Shown here: in pieces, positions 17,475 to 25,253 of the stretch
How the letters are laid out: the number at the start of each line of letters is the position of its first letter
How positions within the stretch are numbered: the stretch's first letter is position 1
Position numbers and translations under genes: made by a program
Assembly (NCBI RefSeq): GCF_000264945.2
Contig: NZ_CP013070.1
Coordinates: 868,001-932,000 of the forward strand
From: Sphingobium indicum B90A
Lineage (GTDB): Bacteria; Pseudomonadota; Alphaproteobacteria; Sphingomonadales; Sphingomonadaceae
Length of the DNA: 64,000 bases
Reading direction: 5' to 3'
The notes under the pieces: generated by a model
Told to the model about the DNA's origin: nothing
Seen by the model: only the letters and a program-made list of their open reading frames with translations
Databases searched by the model: none

Positions 17475-19451
17475 TCAGGCGTCGATGCTTTCCTCATCCA
17501 CATTCGCCGCATTCTCCTGAATGAAGGCAAAGCGATGCGCCGGATTGGTGCCCATCAGCCGCTCGACCAGTTCGCGCACCTGCTGCCGGTCCTCGATATC
17601 GTCGGGCAGCGTGACGCGGATCAGGCTGCGGGTCTTGGGGTCCATCGTCGTTTCGCGCAACTGGCCGGGATTCATCTCGCCCAGCCCCTTGAAGCGGCTG
17701 ACCTCCACCTTCTTGCCCTTGAACTCCTTTGCCAGGATTTCCTCGCGATGCGCGTCGTCCCTGGCGTAGAGGCTCTTGCCTCCCGCCACCAGCCGATAGA
17801 GCGGCGGCTGCGCCAGATAGAGATGCCCCCGCCGCACGAGTTCCGGCATCTCCTGGAAGAAGAAGGTCATCAGCAGCGTTGCGATATGCGCGCCGTCGAC
17901 ATCGGCGTCGGTCATGATGACGATGCGTTCGTAGCGCAGATTGTCGGGATTGCAGTCCTTGCGCGTGCCGCAGCCCAGCGCCAGGATCATGTCGGCAATC
18001 TCCTGATTGGCCAGGATCTTGGCGGTGTTGGCGGATGCCACGTTCAATATCTTGCCGCGCAGGGGCAGGATCGCCTGGGTCTTGCGGTCCCGCGCCTGCT
18101 TGGCGGAGCCGCCCGCCGAATCCCCCTCGACCAGGAAAATCTCCGCGCCCTCCGGATCGTCGTTGGAACAGTCGGTCAGCTTGCCCGGCAGGCGCAGCTT
18201 GCGCGAATTGGTCGCGGTCTTACGCTTGACCTCCTTCTCCTGCTTGCGCTTCAGCCGTTCGTCCATCCGGTCGAGCACATAGGCGAGCAGCGCCTTGCCG
18301 CGCTCCATATGGTCGGACAGATAATGGTCGAAATGGTCGCGCACCGCATTTTCGACCAGCCGCGCCGCCTCCGGACTGGTCAGCCGGTCCTTCGTCTGGC
18401 TCTGGAACTGCGGGTCGCGGATGAAGACCGACAGCATGATCTCCGAAGAGGTCACGATATCGTCGGCGGTGATGTCCTTCGCCTTCTTCTGCCCCACCAG
18501 ATCGCCAAAGGCGCGGATGCCCTTCACCAAAGCGGCGCGCAGGCCGGTCTCATGCGTGCCGCCGTCGGGCGTGGGGATGGTGTTGCAATACCAGCTATAG
18601 GAGCCGTCCGACCAGAGCGGCCACGCCACCGCCCACTCGACCCGACCCGCCGCGTCGGGAAAATCCTGCGATCCGGAGAAGAAGGCGCTCGTCGCGCATT
18701 CTCGGTCGCCCACCTGTTCCTTCAGATGATCCGCCAGCCCGCCGGGAAACTGGAACACAGCCTCCGCCGGGGTCTCGTCGGCGATCAGTTCCGGCGCGCA
18801 TTTCCACCGGATTTCCACGCCCGCGAACAGATAGGCCTTGGACCGCGCCAGCCGGTAGAGGCGGGACGGCTTGAACTTCTGCTCCCCGAAAATCTCCGTG
18901 TCGGGAATGAAGCTGACCGACGTGCCGCGCCGGTTGGGCGCCGCGCCGACCTTCTGAAGGTCGCTGCTGGGCAGGCCCTGGGTGAAGCTCTGGCGGAACA
19001 ATTCCTTGTTGCGCGCCACCTCGACCACCGTGCTGATCGACAGCGCGTTCACCACGCTGATGCCGACGCCGTGCAGGCCGCCCGACGTCGCATAGGCCTT
19101 GTCGCTGAACTTGCCGCCCGAATGCAGCGTGGTCAGGATCACCTCCAGCGCCGACTTGCCCGGAAATTTGGGATGCGGATCGACCGGGATGCCCCGGCCA
19201 TTGTCGGTGATGGTCAGCCTGTTGCCCGGCTCCAGCAGCACCTCGATCCGCGTGGCGTGGCCCGCCACCGCCTCATCCATGCTGTTGTCCAGCACTTCGC
19301 TGGCCAGATGGTGCAGCGCGCGCTCGTCCGTGCCGCCGATATACATGCCGGGGCGCCGGCGCACCGGCTCCAGCCCCTCCAGCACTTCGATGGCGGAGGC
19401 GTCATATTGCGGGGCGGTGGAGGAATTGGCGGCGAACAGGTCTTCGGACAT
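17475..19451 (-). CDS. parE: DNA topoisomerase IV subunit B
   Basis: A 658-aa protein. Residues about 20-220 are the GHKL ATPase domain (E-V-L-D-N-S-M-D-E near 52-60, DNGRGIPVD near 88, GGLHGVG loop). The transducer domain follows, then a TOPRIM domain with EGDSAGG near 440 and DADVDGAH near 514, and the C-terminal GLGEMNPGQLRETTMDP segment. The length and lack of the GyrB insert favour ParE over GyrB. With ParC it decatenates daughter chromosomes. It is monocistronic here, with tandem hairpin repeats after the stop. Confidence 0.96.
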   Translation of the reverse strand: MSEDLFAANSSTAPQYDASAIEVLEGLEPVRRRPGMYIGGTDERALHHLASEVLDNSMDEAVAGHATRIEVLLEPGNRLTITDNGRGIPVDPHPKFPGKSALEVILTTLHSGGKFSDKAYATSGGLHGVGISVVNALSISTVVEVARNKELFRQSFTQGLPSSDLQKVGAAPNRRGTSVSFIPDTEIFGEQKFKPSRLYRLARSKAYLFAGVEIRWKCAPELIADETPAEAVFQFPGGLADHLKEQVGDRECATSAFFSGSQDFPDAAGRVEWAVAWPLWSDGSYSWYCNTIPTPDGGTHETGLRAALVKGIRAFGDLVGQKKAKDITADDIVTSSEIMLSVFIRDPQFQSQTKDRLTSPEAARLVENAVRDHFDHYLSDHMERGKALLAYVLDRMDERLKRKQEKEVKRKTATNSRKLRLPGKLTDCSNDDPEGAEIFLVEGDSAGGSAKQARDRKTQAILPLRGKILNVASANTAKILANQEIADMILALGCGTRKDCNPDNLRYERIVIMTDADVDGAHIATLLMTFFFQEMPELVRRGHLYLAQPPLYRLVAGGKSLYARDDAHREEILAKEFKGKKVEVSRFKGLGEMNPGQLRETTMDPKTRSLIRVTLPDDIEDRQQVRELVERLMGTNPAHRFAFIQENAANVDEESIDA

Positions 19452-19512
19452 GGACGCAAGCTATAAGCAGGCGGGCGGCGGGCGCAAGCGCGCGTTCGTC
19501 ATGGCAGGGAGG

Positions 19513-19950
19513 TCAGGGCAGAGGATCGCGCAACGCCCCCCATAATTGCTTCACCCGCCCATTGAGGTCGGCCAGTTGCGCCCCGTCCATGCCCGACCGT
19601 TCCAGCAGCGCCTCGCCCAGGCATCCGCATTCCTCTCGCATCGCGGCGCCGCGCTCCGTCAGGCGCACGTCCACGCGCCGTTCGTCCGCCGCGCTGCGGG
19701 CGCGGGTGAGGAAGCCGCCCGCCTCCAGCCTTTTGACCAGCGGCGTCACCGTGCTGGATTCGAGCGACAGCCGCTCCGCGATCTGGCCGATGGTGCGGCC
19801 GTCCTGCTCCCACAAGGCATGCAGCACCAGATATTGCGGATAGGTGATGCCCAGCCGGTCCAGCATCGGCTTGTAGGCGCGGCCGATGGCCATGCTGGCG
19901 GCATAGAGCGAGAAGCAGAGTTGATCGTCCAAAGGCAGGGCGGCGGGCAT
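19513..19950 (-). CDS. ohrR: MarR-family organic-peroxide-sensing repressor OhrR
   Basis: A 145-aa winged-helix regulator of the MarR family. Cys12 in QLCFSLYAAS is at the conserved N-terminal peroxide-sensing position, and Cys108/Cys110 near the C-terminus could form the resolving disulfide of two-Cys OhrR. The wing and recognition helix are seen in LSLESSTVTPLVKRLEAGGFLTR. The ATG at 19950 is chosen because AAAGGAGAC lies nine bases upstream; a longer start at 19980 has no ribosome site. It is divergent from ohr, the usual arrangement, and probably represses both genes until oxidised. Confidence 0.92.
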   Translation of the reverse strand: MPAALPLDDQLCFSLYAASMAIGRAYKPMLDRLGITYPQYLVLHALWEQDGRTIGQIAERLSLESSTVTPLVKRLEAGGFLTRARSAADERRVDVRLTERGAAMREECGCLGEALLERSGMDGAQLADLNGRVKQLWGALRDPLP

Positions 19951-19989
19951 GACGTGTCTCCTTTGCCGGTTCCATGGCATGGAAATATA

Positions 19990-20054
19990 TATCGCGATAA
20001 ATAAATGCTGGACAAGAGGGCGCGACTCGCTTATTCGATATTTATTGCGATAAA
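19990..20054. promoter_or_regulatory. Candidate OhrR operators between ohrR and ohr
   Basis: Two related palindromes: TATCGCGATA at 19990-19999 (perfect) and TTTATTGCGATAAA at 20041-20054 (one mismatched pair). A further TTATCGC half-site follows at about 20057. Their place in the 134-bp divergent spacer and their shared core suggest binding sites for OhrR; this is inferred, not matched to a known alphaproteobacterial site. Confidence 0.5.
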
Positions 20055-20084
20055 CATTATCGCAGACTATAAAGGAGCAAGCCC

Positions 20085-20510
20085 ATGTCCATCGATGTGA
20101 AATATGTCACCCGCGCCACGGCCACCGGCGGCCGCGACGGCGAAGCCCGCACGGAAGACGGCCGTTTCGCCGTGAAGCTGTCCACCCCCAAGGAACTGGG
20201 CGGACCCGGCGGCGACGGCACCAACCCCGAACAGCTTTTCGCATCGGGCTATTCGGCCTGTTTCATCGGCGCGCTGAAGGTCGCGGGCGGCCAGTTGAAG
20301 ATCCGCGTGCCGCAGGATGTCAGCGTCACCGCGACGGTCGGGATCGGCCCGCGCTCGGCGGGCGGCTTCGGCATCACCGCCGATCTGGAAATCAGCCTGC
20401 CGGGCGTGGAGCGCGCCGACGCGGAAAGGCTGGTCGAGGCGGCGCACCAGATCTGCCCCTATTCCAACGCCACGCGCAATAACCTCGACGTCGGGCTGAC
20501 CATCGTCTGA
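20085..20510 (+). CDS. ohr: Organic hydroperoxide resistance protein (thiol peroxidase)
   Basis: A 141-aa OsmC/Ohr-fold enzyme. The two redox cysteines are Cys59 in GYSACF and Cys124 in QICPYSNATR, and the family segment NPEQLFASGY is present. It reduces organic and fatty-acid hydroperoxides using dihydrolipoamide. AAAGGAG precedes the ATG by seven bases. It is divergent from ohrR and followed by a strong terminator, so it forms a single-gene regulon. Confidence 0.96.
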   Translation: MSIDVKYVTRATATGGRDGEARTEDGRFAVKLSTPKELGGPGGDGTNPEQLFASGYSACFIGALKVAGGQLKIRVPQDVSVTATVGIGPRSAGGFGITADLEISLPGVERADAERLVEAAHQICPYSNATRNNLDVGLTIV

Positions 20511-20542
20511 TGTGGGTGTCCGATCCCGGCGCGGGGCCAATG

Positions 20543-20578
20543 AAAAAGGGCCGCTCCTGACTGGAGCGGCCCTTTTTT
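20543..20578 (+). terminator. Rho-independent terminator after ohr
   Basis: A GC-rich stem with arms AAAGGGCCGCTCC and GGAGCGGCCCTTT, a 5-base loop and a run of six T. An A-run on the other side means it could also serve the minus-strand gcrA transcript, which ends at 20591, so it is probably bidirectional. Confidence 0.9.
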
Positions 20579-20590
20579 CATGCCGGGCAA

Positions 20591-21256
20591 TCAGCGAACC
20601 CGCGGCCCGCCGAAGGGCAAGGGCGGCGGCGGACGGCGCGTGCCGCGCGGCAGCTGCGCCTGATAGGCGCGGCCGCAATGTTCGACGCAATAGGGGAAGC
20701 CGGGGTTCACCGCTTCGCCGCAGAAATGGAAATCCGGCTCGCCCGGATGGCCCATCGGCCATTTGCAGATGCGCTCGGTCAGGTCCAGCAGCGACGTCTT
20801 GCCCGCAATGTCCGGGCTGGGCTTGGCGGGAACCAGGCGGCGCGGCGGGGCAGGGGGGATCGGCGCCTGCTGGTCGCCCGGCCCCTGGCGCAGGAAGCCG
20901 CCAGGTCCCACGGAGATGATGCGCGGCTGCGGCGCGGCGGGCGCTTCCGCCGCCGGAGCGGCCGACACAGGGGCAGGCGCGGCAGGCCGAACCGGGGCGG
21001 GCGCGGCATGCTGCACCGGCGCGGCGGGCTTGGGCGCTTCGGCTTCGGGCGCGGGCTTGCGCGCGGGCGGCGCCGCCTTCTTCGGCACCTCGTTGGCTTT
21101 CACCGGGGATGGGCGCGATTGCAGGCCCAGGCGGTGGGCCTTGCCGATCACGGCGTTGCGGCTGACCCCGCCCAGTTCGTCGGCGATCTGGCTGGCGGTC
21201 AGGCCCCGTTCCCACATTGCCTTGAGCTGGTCGATGCGCTCGTCGGTCCAGGACAA
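20591..21256 (-). CDS. gcrA: GcrA cell-cycle regulator
   Basis: A 221-aa protein. Residues 1-45 (SWTDERIDQLKAMWERGL, then GGVSRNAVIGKAHRLGL) are the conserved DNA-binding helix-turn-helix of GcrA. A long Pro/Ala linker (about 50-140) leads to a C-terminal sigma70-interaction region containing ICKWPMGHP and several Cys (FHFCG, FPYCVEHCG). GcrA binds methylated GANTC sites and RNA polymerase to drive cell-cycle genes in alphaproteobacteria. The start is TTG 21256: GAGGAG lies seven bases upstream and the protein then begins at the conserved SWTDER. An earlier in-frame TTG at 21271 overlaps that ribosome site. Confidence 0.93.
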   Translation of the reverse strand: MSWTDERIDQLKAMWERGLTASQIADELGGVSRNAVIGKAHRLGLQSRPSPVKANEVPKKAAPPARKPAPEAEAPKPAAPVQHAAPAPVRPAAPAPVSAAPAAEAPAAPQPRIISVGPGGFLRQGPGDQQAPIPPAPPRRLVPAKPSPDIAGKTSLLDLTERICKWPMGHPGEPDFHFCGEAVNPGFPYCVEHCGRAYQAQLPRGTRRPPPPLPFGGPRVR

Positions 21257-21375
21257 TGAATGACTCCTCAAAATCTCAAAATTCGCGCCCTATATGGGGC
21301 GCGCCGGCCCGGGGTTCAATTTCCCGTGCATAACGCCCTTGCGGCACAACCCCTCAGCCGATAGTCGATCCGACC

Positions 21376-22224
21376 ATGAACGACCAGTCCAAAATTGCTG
21401 TCTCCCCGTCGCACCGGCCGCCTTTCCACGAGCCGGGCGAAATGGTCATCCGCAACATCAACTGGGCGGGAACGCGCGCGCTCTACCGGAAGGAAATCCG
21501 GCGCTTCATGAAGGTGCAGCTCCAGACCATCTGGGCGCCCGCCGTGACGACGCTGATGTTCCTGGTCATCTTCACCCTGGCGCTGGGCGGGGCCAATCGC
21601 CATGTGCTGGGCGTGCCCTTCGCCGACTTCATCGCGCCGGGCCTGATGATCATGGGCATGATGAACAACGCCTTCGCCAACAGCAGCTTCTCCCTGCTGG
21701 CGGGCAAGATGCAGGGCACGCTGATCGATTATCTGATGCCGCCGCTGTCGGTCGGCGAATTGCTGCTGGCGTTGGTGGGCGCGGCGGTGACGCGGGCCTT
21801 TTGCGTGGGGCTGGCGCTGTGGGCGGCGATGGCGCTGTGGCCGGGCGTGCATGTGACCCCGGCGCATCCCTGGGCGATCCTGTGGTTCGGGCTGATGGGC
21901 GCGGGGCTGACCGCCTTCATCGGCGTGCTGACCTCCATCTGGGCGGAAAAGTTCGACCATGCCGCCGCCATCACCAATTTCGTGATCGGGCCGATGACGC
22001 TGCTGTCGGGCACCTTCTATTCCATCGACCGCCTCGCCCCCGTCTTCCGCGCGATCAGCCATGCCAACCCCTTCTTCTACGCCATTTCCGGCTTCCGCTA
22101 CGGCTTCGTCGCGGCGGCGGACGGCGATGTGGTGGTGGGCAGCCTTGTGCTGCTGGGCCTGAACGTCGCGCTGGGCGTGCTGTGCTACGCGCTGCTCAAG
22201 CGAGGGTGGAAGCTGAAGGCCTGA
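21376..22224 (+). CDS. ABC-2 type transport permease
   Basis: A 282-aa inner-membrane protein with about six hydrophobic segments. The family's conserved second-helix region FIAPGLMIMGMMNNAFANSSFS is clear, and the sequence resembles the YadH/NodJ group of drug or polysaccharide exporters. Such permeases work with a separate ATPase, usually encoded next door. None lies in the flanks here: gcrA is divergent upstream and a palindromic repeat follows. The substrate is unknown. Confidence 0.88.
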   Translation: MNDQSKIAVSPSHRPPFHEPGEMVIRNINWAGTRALYRKEIRRFMKVQLQTIWAPAVTTLMFLVIFTLALGGANRHVLGVPFADFIAPGLMIMGMMNNAFANSSFSLLAGKMQGTLIDYLMPPLSVGELLLALVGAAVTRAFCVGLALWAAMALWPGVHVTPAHPWAILWFGLMGAGLTAFIGVLTSIWAEKFDHAAAITNFVIGPMTLLSGTFYSIDRLAPVFRAISHANPFFYAISGFRYGFVAAADGDVVVGSLVLLGLNVALGVLCYALLKRGWKLKA

Positions 22225-22256
22225 CCAAAGTGAGCATAGGGATGAGCATAAGATAA

Positions 22257-22342
22257 CGTGCTCCTGCGAAGGCAGGAGCCCAGTTCAGGCCTTCCCTAAT
22301 CAATCCGACATCGAGCTAGGCTCCTGCCTTCGCAGGAGCACG
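22257..22342. repeat. Palindromic repeat family A, intergenic copy
   Basis: Near-perfect inverted repeat with 27-28-base arms starting CGTGCTCCTGCGAAGGCAGG and ending with its complement, around a 30-base centre. It sits between the 3' end of the permease gene and that of the small membrane protein gene on the opposite strand, where it could act as a bidirectional terminator. Confidence 0.9.
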
Positions 22343-22350
22343 TCGTTCTA

Positions 22351-22476
22351 TCAGGTCAACCCCGCAATCACCGGCACCACCAGCATGATCGCGCACAGGG
22401 CAAGCGCCGCCATCACCCAATGACTCAGCCGGGGCAGGGCGCGCTCGTCGCGCCCGCCCTCCGGTTTCAACCGCAT
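22351..22476 (-). CDS. Small single-pass membrane protein coupled to ugd
   Basis: A 41-aa ORF whose ATG shares its A with the ugd stop (TGATG), a typical coupling overlap. A charged N-terminus (MRLKPEGGRDER) is followed by one hydrophobic segment at about residues 20-40 ending VPVIAGLT. No family is recognised. The coupling and the membrane segment suggest a real product rather than chance, perhaps connected to surface-polysaccharide assembly. Confidence 0.55.
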   Translation of the reverse strand: MRLKPEGGRDERALPRLSHWVMAALALCAIMLVVPVIAGLT

Positions 22477-23795
22477 CAGGCCGAAATGCCCTTGCCTCCG
22501 ACCCGCGTCAGCGCAAAGCCAGCCGCTTCCGCCTCCCTACGCGGATAGATGTTGCGCAGGTCGACCAGCACCGCCCCGTTCATCGAAGCCGCCAGCCGTT
22601 TCAGGTCCAGCGCCCGGAACGCATCCCATTCCGTCACCAGCACCAGCGCATCGGCTCCGGCCGCCGCCTCATAGGCGTCCTTCGCCATGCTGACCCCCGG
22701 CATCAGCGGCGCGGCGACCGCCATGCCCTCCGGATCATAGGCGACGATCCGCGCCCCCGCATCCTCCAGCGCCTGCACGATGGCCAGACTGGGCGCGTCG
22801 CGCATGTCGTCGGTATTGGGCTTGAAGGTCAGTCCCAGCAGCGCGACCGTCTTGCCCCGCGCCTCGCCGCCCAGCGCCTTCACGATCTTGCGCCCCATGG
22901 CCCGCTTGCGCAGGTCGTTCACCTGCACCACCGTCTCCACGATGCGGATCGGCGTGTCATAATCCTGCCCGGTCTTCACCAGCGCCAGCGTATCCTTCGG
23001 GAAGCAGGAACCGCCATAGCCCGGCCCGGCATGCAGGAATTTCGACCCGATCCGGTTGTCGAGGCCGATTCCCCGCGACACGTCCTGCACCTCCGCACCG
23101 ACCGCCTCGCACAGGTCCGCCATCTCGTTGATGAAGGTGATCTTGGTCGCCAGAAAGGCGTTGGCGGCATATTTGATCAACTCCGCCGTCCGCCGCCCGG
23201 TGAACATGACCGGCGCCTGGTTGAGGTTCAGCGGACGATAGACCTGCGCCATCACGTCGATGGCTCGCTCATTGCCCGTCGTGCCGACGACGACGCGGTC
23301 GGGCCGCTTGAAATCGCCGATGGCCGCGCCCTCGCGCAGGAATTCGGGGTTGGACACCACCTGTATGTCCAGGTCAGGCCGCGCTTCCCGCACGATCCGC
23401 TCGACCTCGTCCCCGGTGCCGACCGGAACGGTGGACTTGGTGACGATGACGGTCGGCCCATCCAGCGCTTCCGCGATTTCCTTCGCCGCCGCATAGACAT
23501 AGCTCAAATCCGCATGACCGTCGCCGCGCCGCGACGGCGTGCCGACGGCAATGAAGATCGCGTCCGCGCCCTTCACGCCCGCCGCCAGATCGGTGGTGAA
23601 GGTCAGCCGCCCGGCCGCCGCATTGCTGCCCACCAGATGGTCGAGGCCGGGTTCGAAAATCGGCATGCGCCCGGATTCGATGGCGGCGATCTTCCCCGCA
23701 TCCTTGTCCACGCACACCACGTCATGGCCGAAATCGGCGAAGCAGGCGCCTGACACCAGCCCGACATAGCCCGTGCCGATCATCGTGATCTTCAT
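22476..23795 (-). CDS. ugd: UDP-glucose 6-dehydrogenase
   Basis: A 439-aa protein that oxidises UDP-glucose to UDP-glucuronate for surface polysaccharides. The N-terminal Rossmann motif GTGYVGLVSG is at residues 7-16. The catalytic Cys lies in GYGGSCFPKD (about 255-265), the central helix region and the C-terminal UDP-binding domain (LGLTFKPNTDDMRDAPS) are present, and the length is typical of the RkpK/TuaD group. It is divergent from wecB, with 157 bases of shared control region. Confidence 0.95.
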   Translation of the reverse strand: MKITMIGTGYVGLVSGACFADFGHDVVCVDKDAGKIAAIESGRMPIFEPGLDHLVGSNAAAGRLTFTTDLAAGVKGADAIFIAVGTPSRRGDGHADLSYVYAAAKEIAEALDGPTVIVTKSTVPVGTGDEVERIVREARPDLDIQVVSNPEFLREGAAIGDFKRPDRVVVGTTGNERAIDVMAQVYRPLNLNQAPVMFTGRRTAELIKYAANAFLATKITFINEMADLCEAVGAEVQDVSRGIGLDNRIGSKFLHAGPGYGGSCFPKDTLALVKTGQDYDTPIRIVETVVQVNDLRKRAMGRKIVKALGGEARGKTVALLGLTFKPNTDDMRDAPSLAIVQALEDAGARIVAYDPEGMAVAAPLMPGVSMAKDAYEAAAGADALVLVTEWDAFRALDLKRLAASMNGAVLVDLRNIYPRREAEAAGFALTRVGGKGISA

Positions 23796-23952
23796 AAATT
23801 ACTGAGCCCTCGATTGGGAAAGATGGTCCCGCTGGCCTCTAGCATAGCTGTCGGCCAATGCGAAAGCGGGCGTCGGGATTACCCATGTTCAGGGGATGGT
23901 TACCATTTTCTGCCAGAGACTTACCCGAAAGACGGCTTGCAAAGGATGACGA

Positions 23953-25095
23953 ATGAAGGTTGCGCTGGTGTTCGGGACGCGCCCCGAGGCGATCAAGCTG
24001 TTTCCGGTGATCCATGCGCTGCGGGCGCGGGATGATGTGGAAACCCGCCTGATCGTGACCGCGCAGCATCGCGGCCTGCTGGATCAGGTGCTGGAGATTG
24101 CCGGGATCGCGCCCGACATCGACCTGGACGTGATGACGCCGAACCAGACGCTGGATGGCCTGACGGCGAAGCTGATCGTGGAACTGGGCAAGGCCTTCGA
24201 CGCGGAAAAGCCGGACCGCGTGGTCGTCCATGGCGACACCCTCACCACCATGGTCGCCAGCCTGGCCGCCTATTACCGCAAGATTCCGGTCGCCCATGTC
24301 GAGGCGGGCCTGCGCAGCGGCGACATCCACCACCCCTGGCCGGAGGAGGTGAACCGCCGCGTCGTCGCCTGCATCGCCGACATGAACTTCGCCCCGACGC
24401 AGGCCGCCGCCGATGCGCTGCTGGCGGAAAATCGCGACCCGGCGACCATCCACGTCACCGGCAACACGGTGATCGACGCGCTGCTCGCCACCCGTAAGCG
24501 GGTGCTGGCCGAACCCGGCCTCGCGTCAGGCCTCGACGATCTGGCCGGGCGTTTCGCGGGCAAGCGCATCGTCGCCGTCACCAGCCACCGGCGGGAGAAT
24601 TTCGGCGGCGGCATGGAGGCAATCGCCCGCTCCATCGCTGACATAGCGGAGCGCCCGGACGTGGCGGTGATCTTCCCCGTCCACCCCAACCCCCATGTCC
24701 GCCCGGTCATGGACGCGGTGCTGGGCGGCCTGCCCAATGTCGCCATGATCGAGCCGCTGGATTATCCCCATTTCGTCCGCCTGCTGGACCTCTGCCATCT
24801 CGTCCTGACCGACAGCGGCGGCGTGCAGGAGGAAGCGCCCTCGCTCGGCAAGCCGGTGCTGGTGATGCGCGAAACCACCGAACGCCCGGAAGGGGTGACG
24901 GCCGGCACGGCGAAACTGGTCGGCACCGACCGAACGAAGATCGTCCAGTCGGTCTTCGCCCTGCTGGATGACGAAGCCGCCTACGCCGCCATGTCCCGCG
25001 CCCACAACCCCTTCGGCGACGGCCACGCGGCAGAACGGATCGCGACCATCATCGCCGCCAGCGCGCAGTCTGATGGCTTGGAAGAAGCTGCCTAA
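23953..25095 (+). CDS. wecB: UDP-N-acetylglucosamine 2-epimerase (non-hydrolysing)
   Basis: A 380-aa enzyme that converts UDP-GlcNAc to UDP-ManNAc. Family motifs include GTRPEAIKLFPV at the N-terminus, VHGDTLTTM, HVEAGLRSGD, SHRRENFG and TDSGGVQEEAPSLGKPVLVMR. The length is typical. AAAGGATGACG precedes the ATG. It is followed by a palindromic repeat and then by wecC, which uses its product. Confidence 0.95.
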   Translation: MKVALVFGTRPEAIKLFPVIHALRARDDVETRLIVTAQHRGLLDQVLEIAGIAPDIDLDVMTPNQTLDGLTAKLIVELGKAFDAEKPDRVVVHGDTLTTMVASLAAYYRKIPVAHVEAGLRSGDIHHPWPEEVNRRVVACIADMNFAPTQAAADALLAENRDPATIHVTGNTVIDALLATRKRVLAEPGLASGLDDLAGRFAGKRIVAVTSHRRENFGGGMEAIARSIADIAERPDVAVIFPVHPNPHVRPVMDAVLGGLPNVAMIEPLDYPHFVRLLDLCHLVLTDSGGVQEEAPSLGKPVLVMRETTERPEGVTAGTAKLVGTDRTKIVQSVFALLDDEAAYAAMSRAHNPFGDGHAAERIATIIAASAQSDGLEEAA

Positions 25096-25105
25096 TCAAC
25101 GCACC

Positions 25106-25168
25106 GTGTTCCTGCGAAGGCAGGAACCCAGTCCCGCCGTCTGACCTGGGTTCCTGCCTTCGCAACAC
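25106..25168. repeat. Palindromic repeat family A, copy between wecB and wecC
   Basis: Inverted repeat with arms GTGTTCCTGCGAAGGCAGGA and its near complement; the right arm lacks three bases. The centre CCCGCCG is shared with the copy inside the SleB-type gene at 13639-13704, making these two the closest relatives in the window. Confidence 0.9.
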
Positions 25169-25253
25169 GCTGTTATTGTCACCAATATTACCGAAATCTT
25201 CAGCATTTCCCGTTACAAAGCGAGGCCAATCATCGGCTTCCCAGGACTCCCCC

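Noticed and set aside
20045..20073. TTGCGA and TATAAA spaced by 17 bases before ohr, a textbook promoter match
   Set aside because: The -10 would end 11 bases before the ATG and overlap the ribosome site, so transcription would start too late to include it; probably chance in AT-rich operator DNA.
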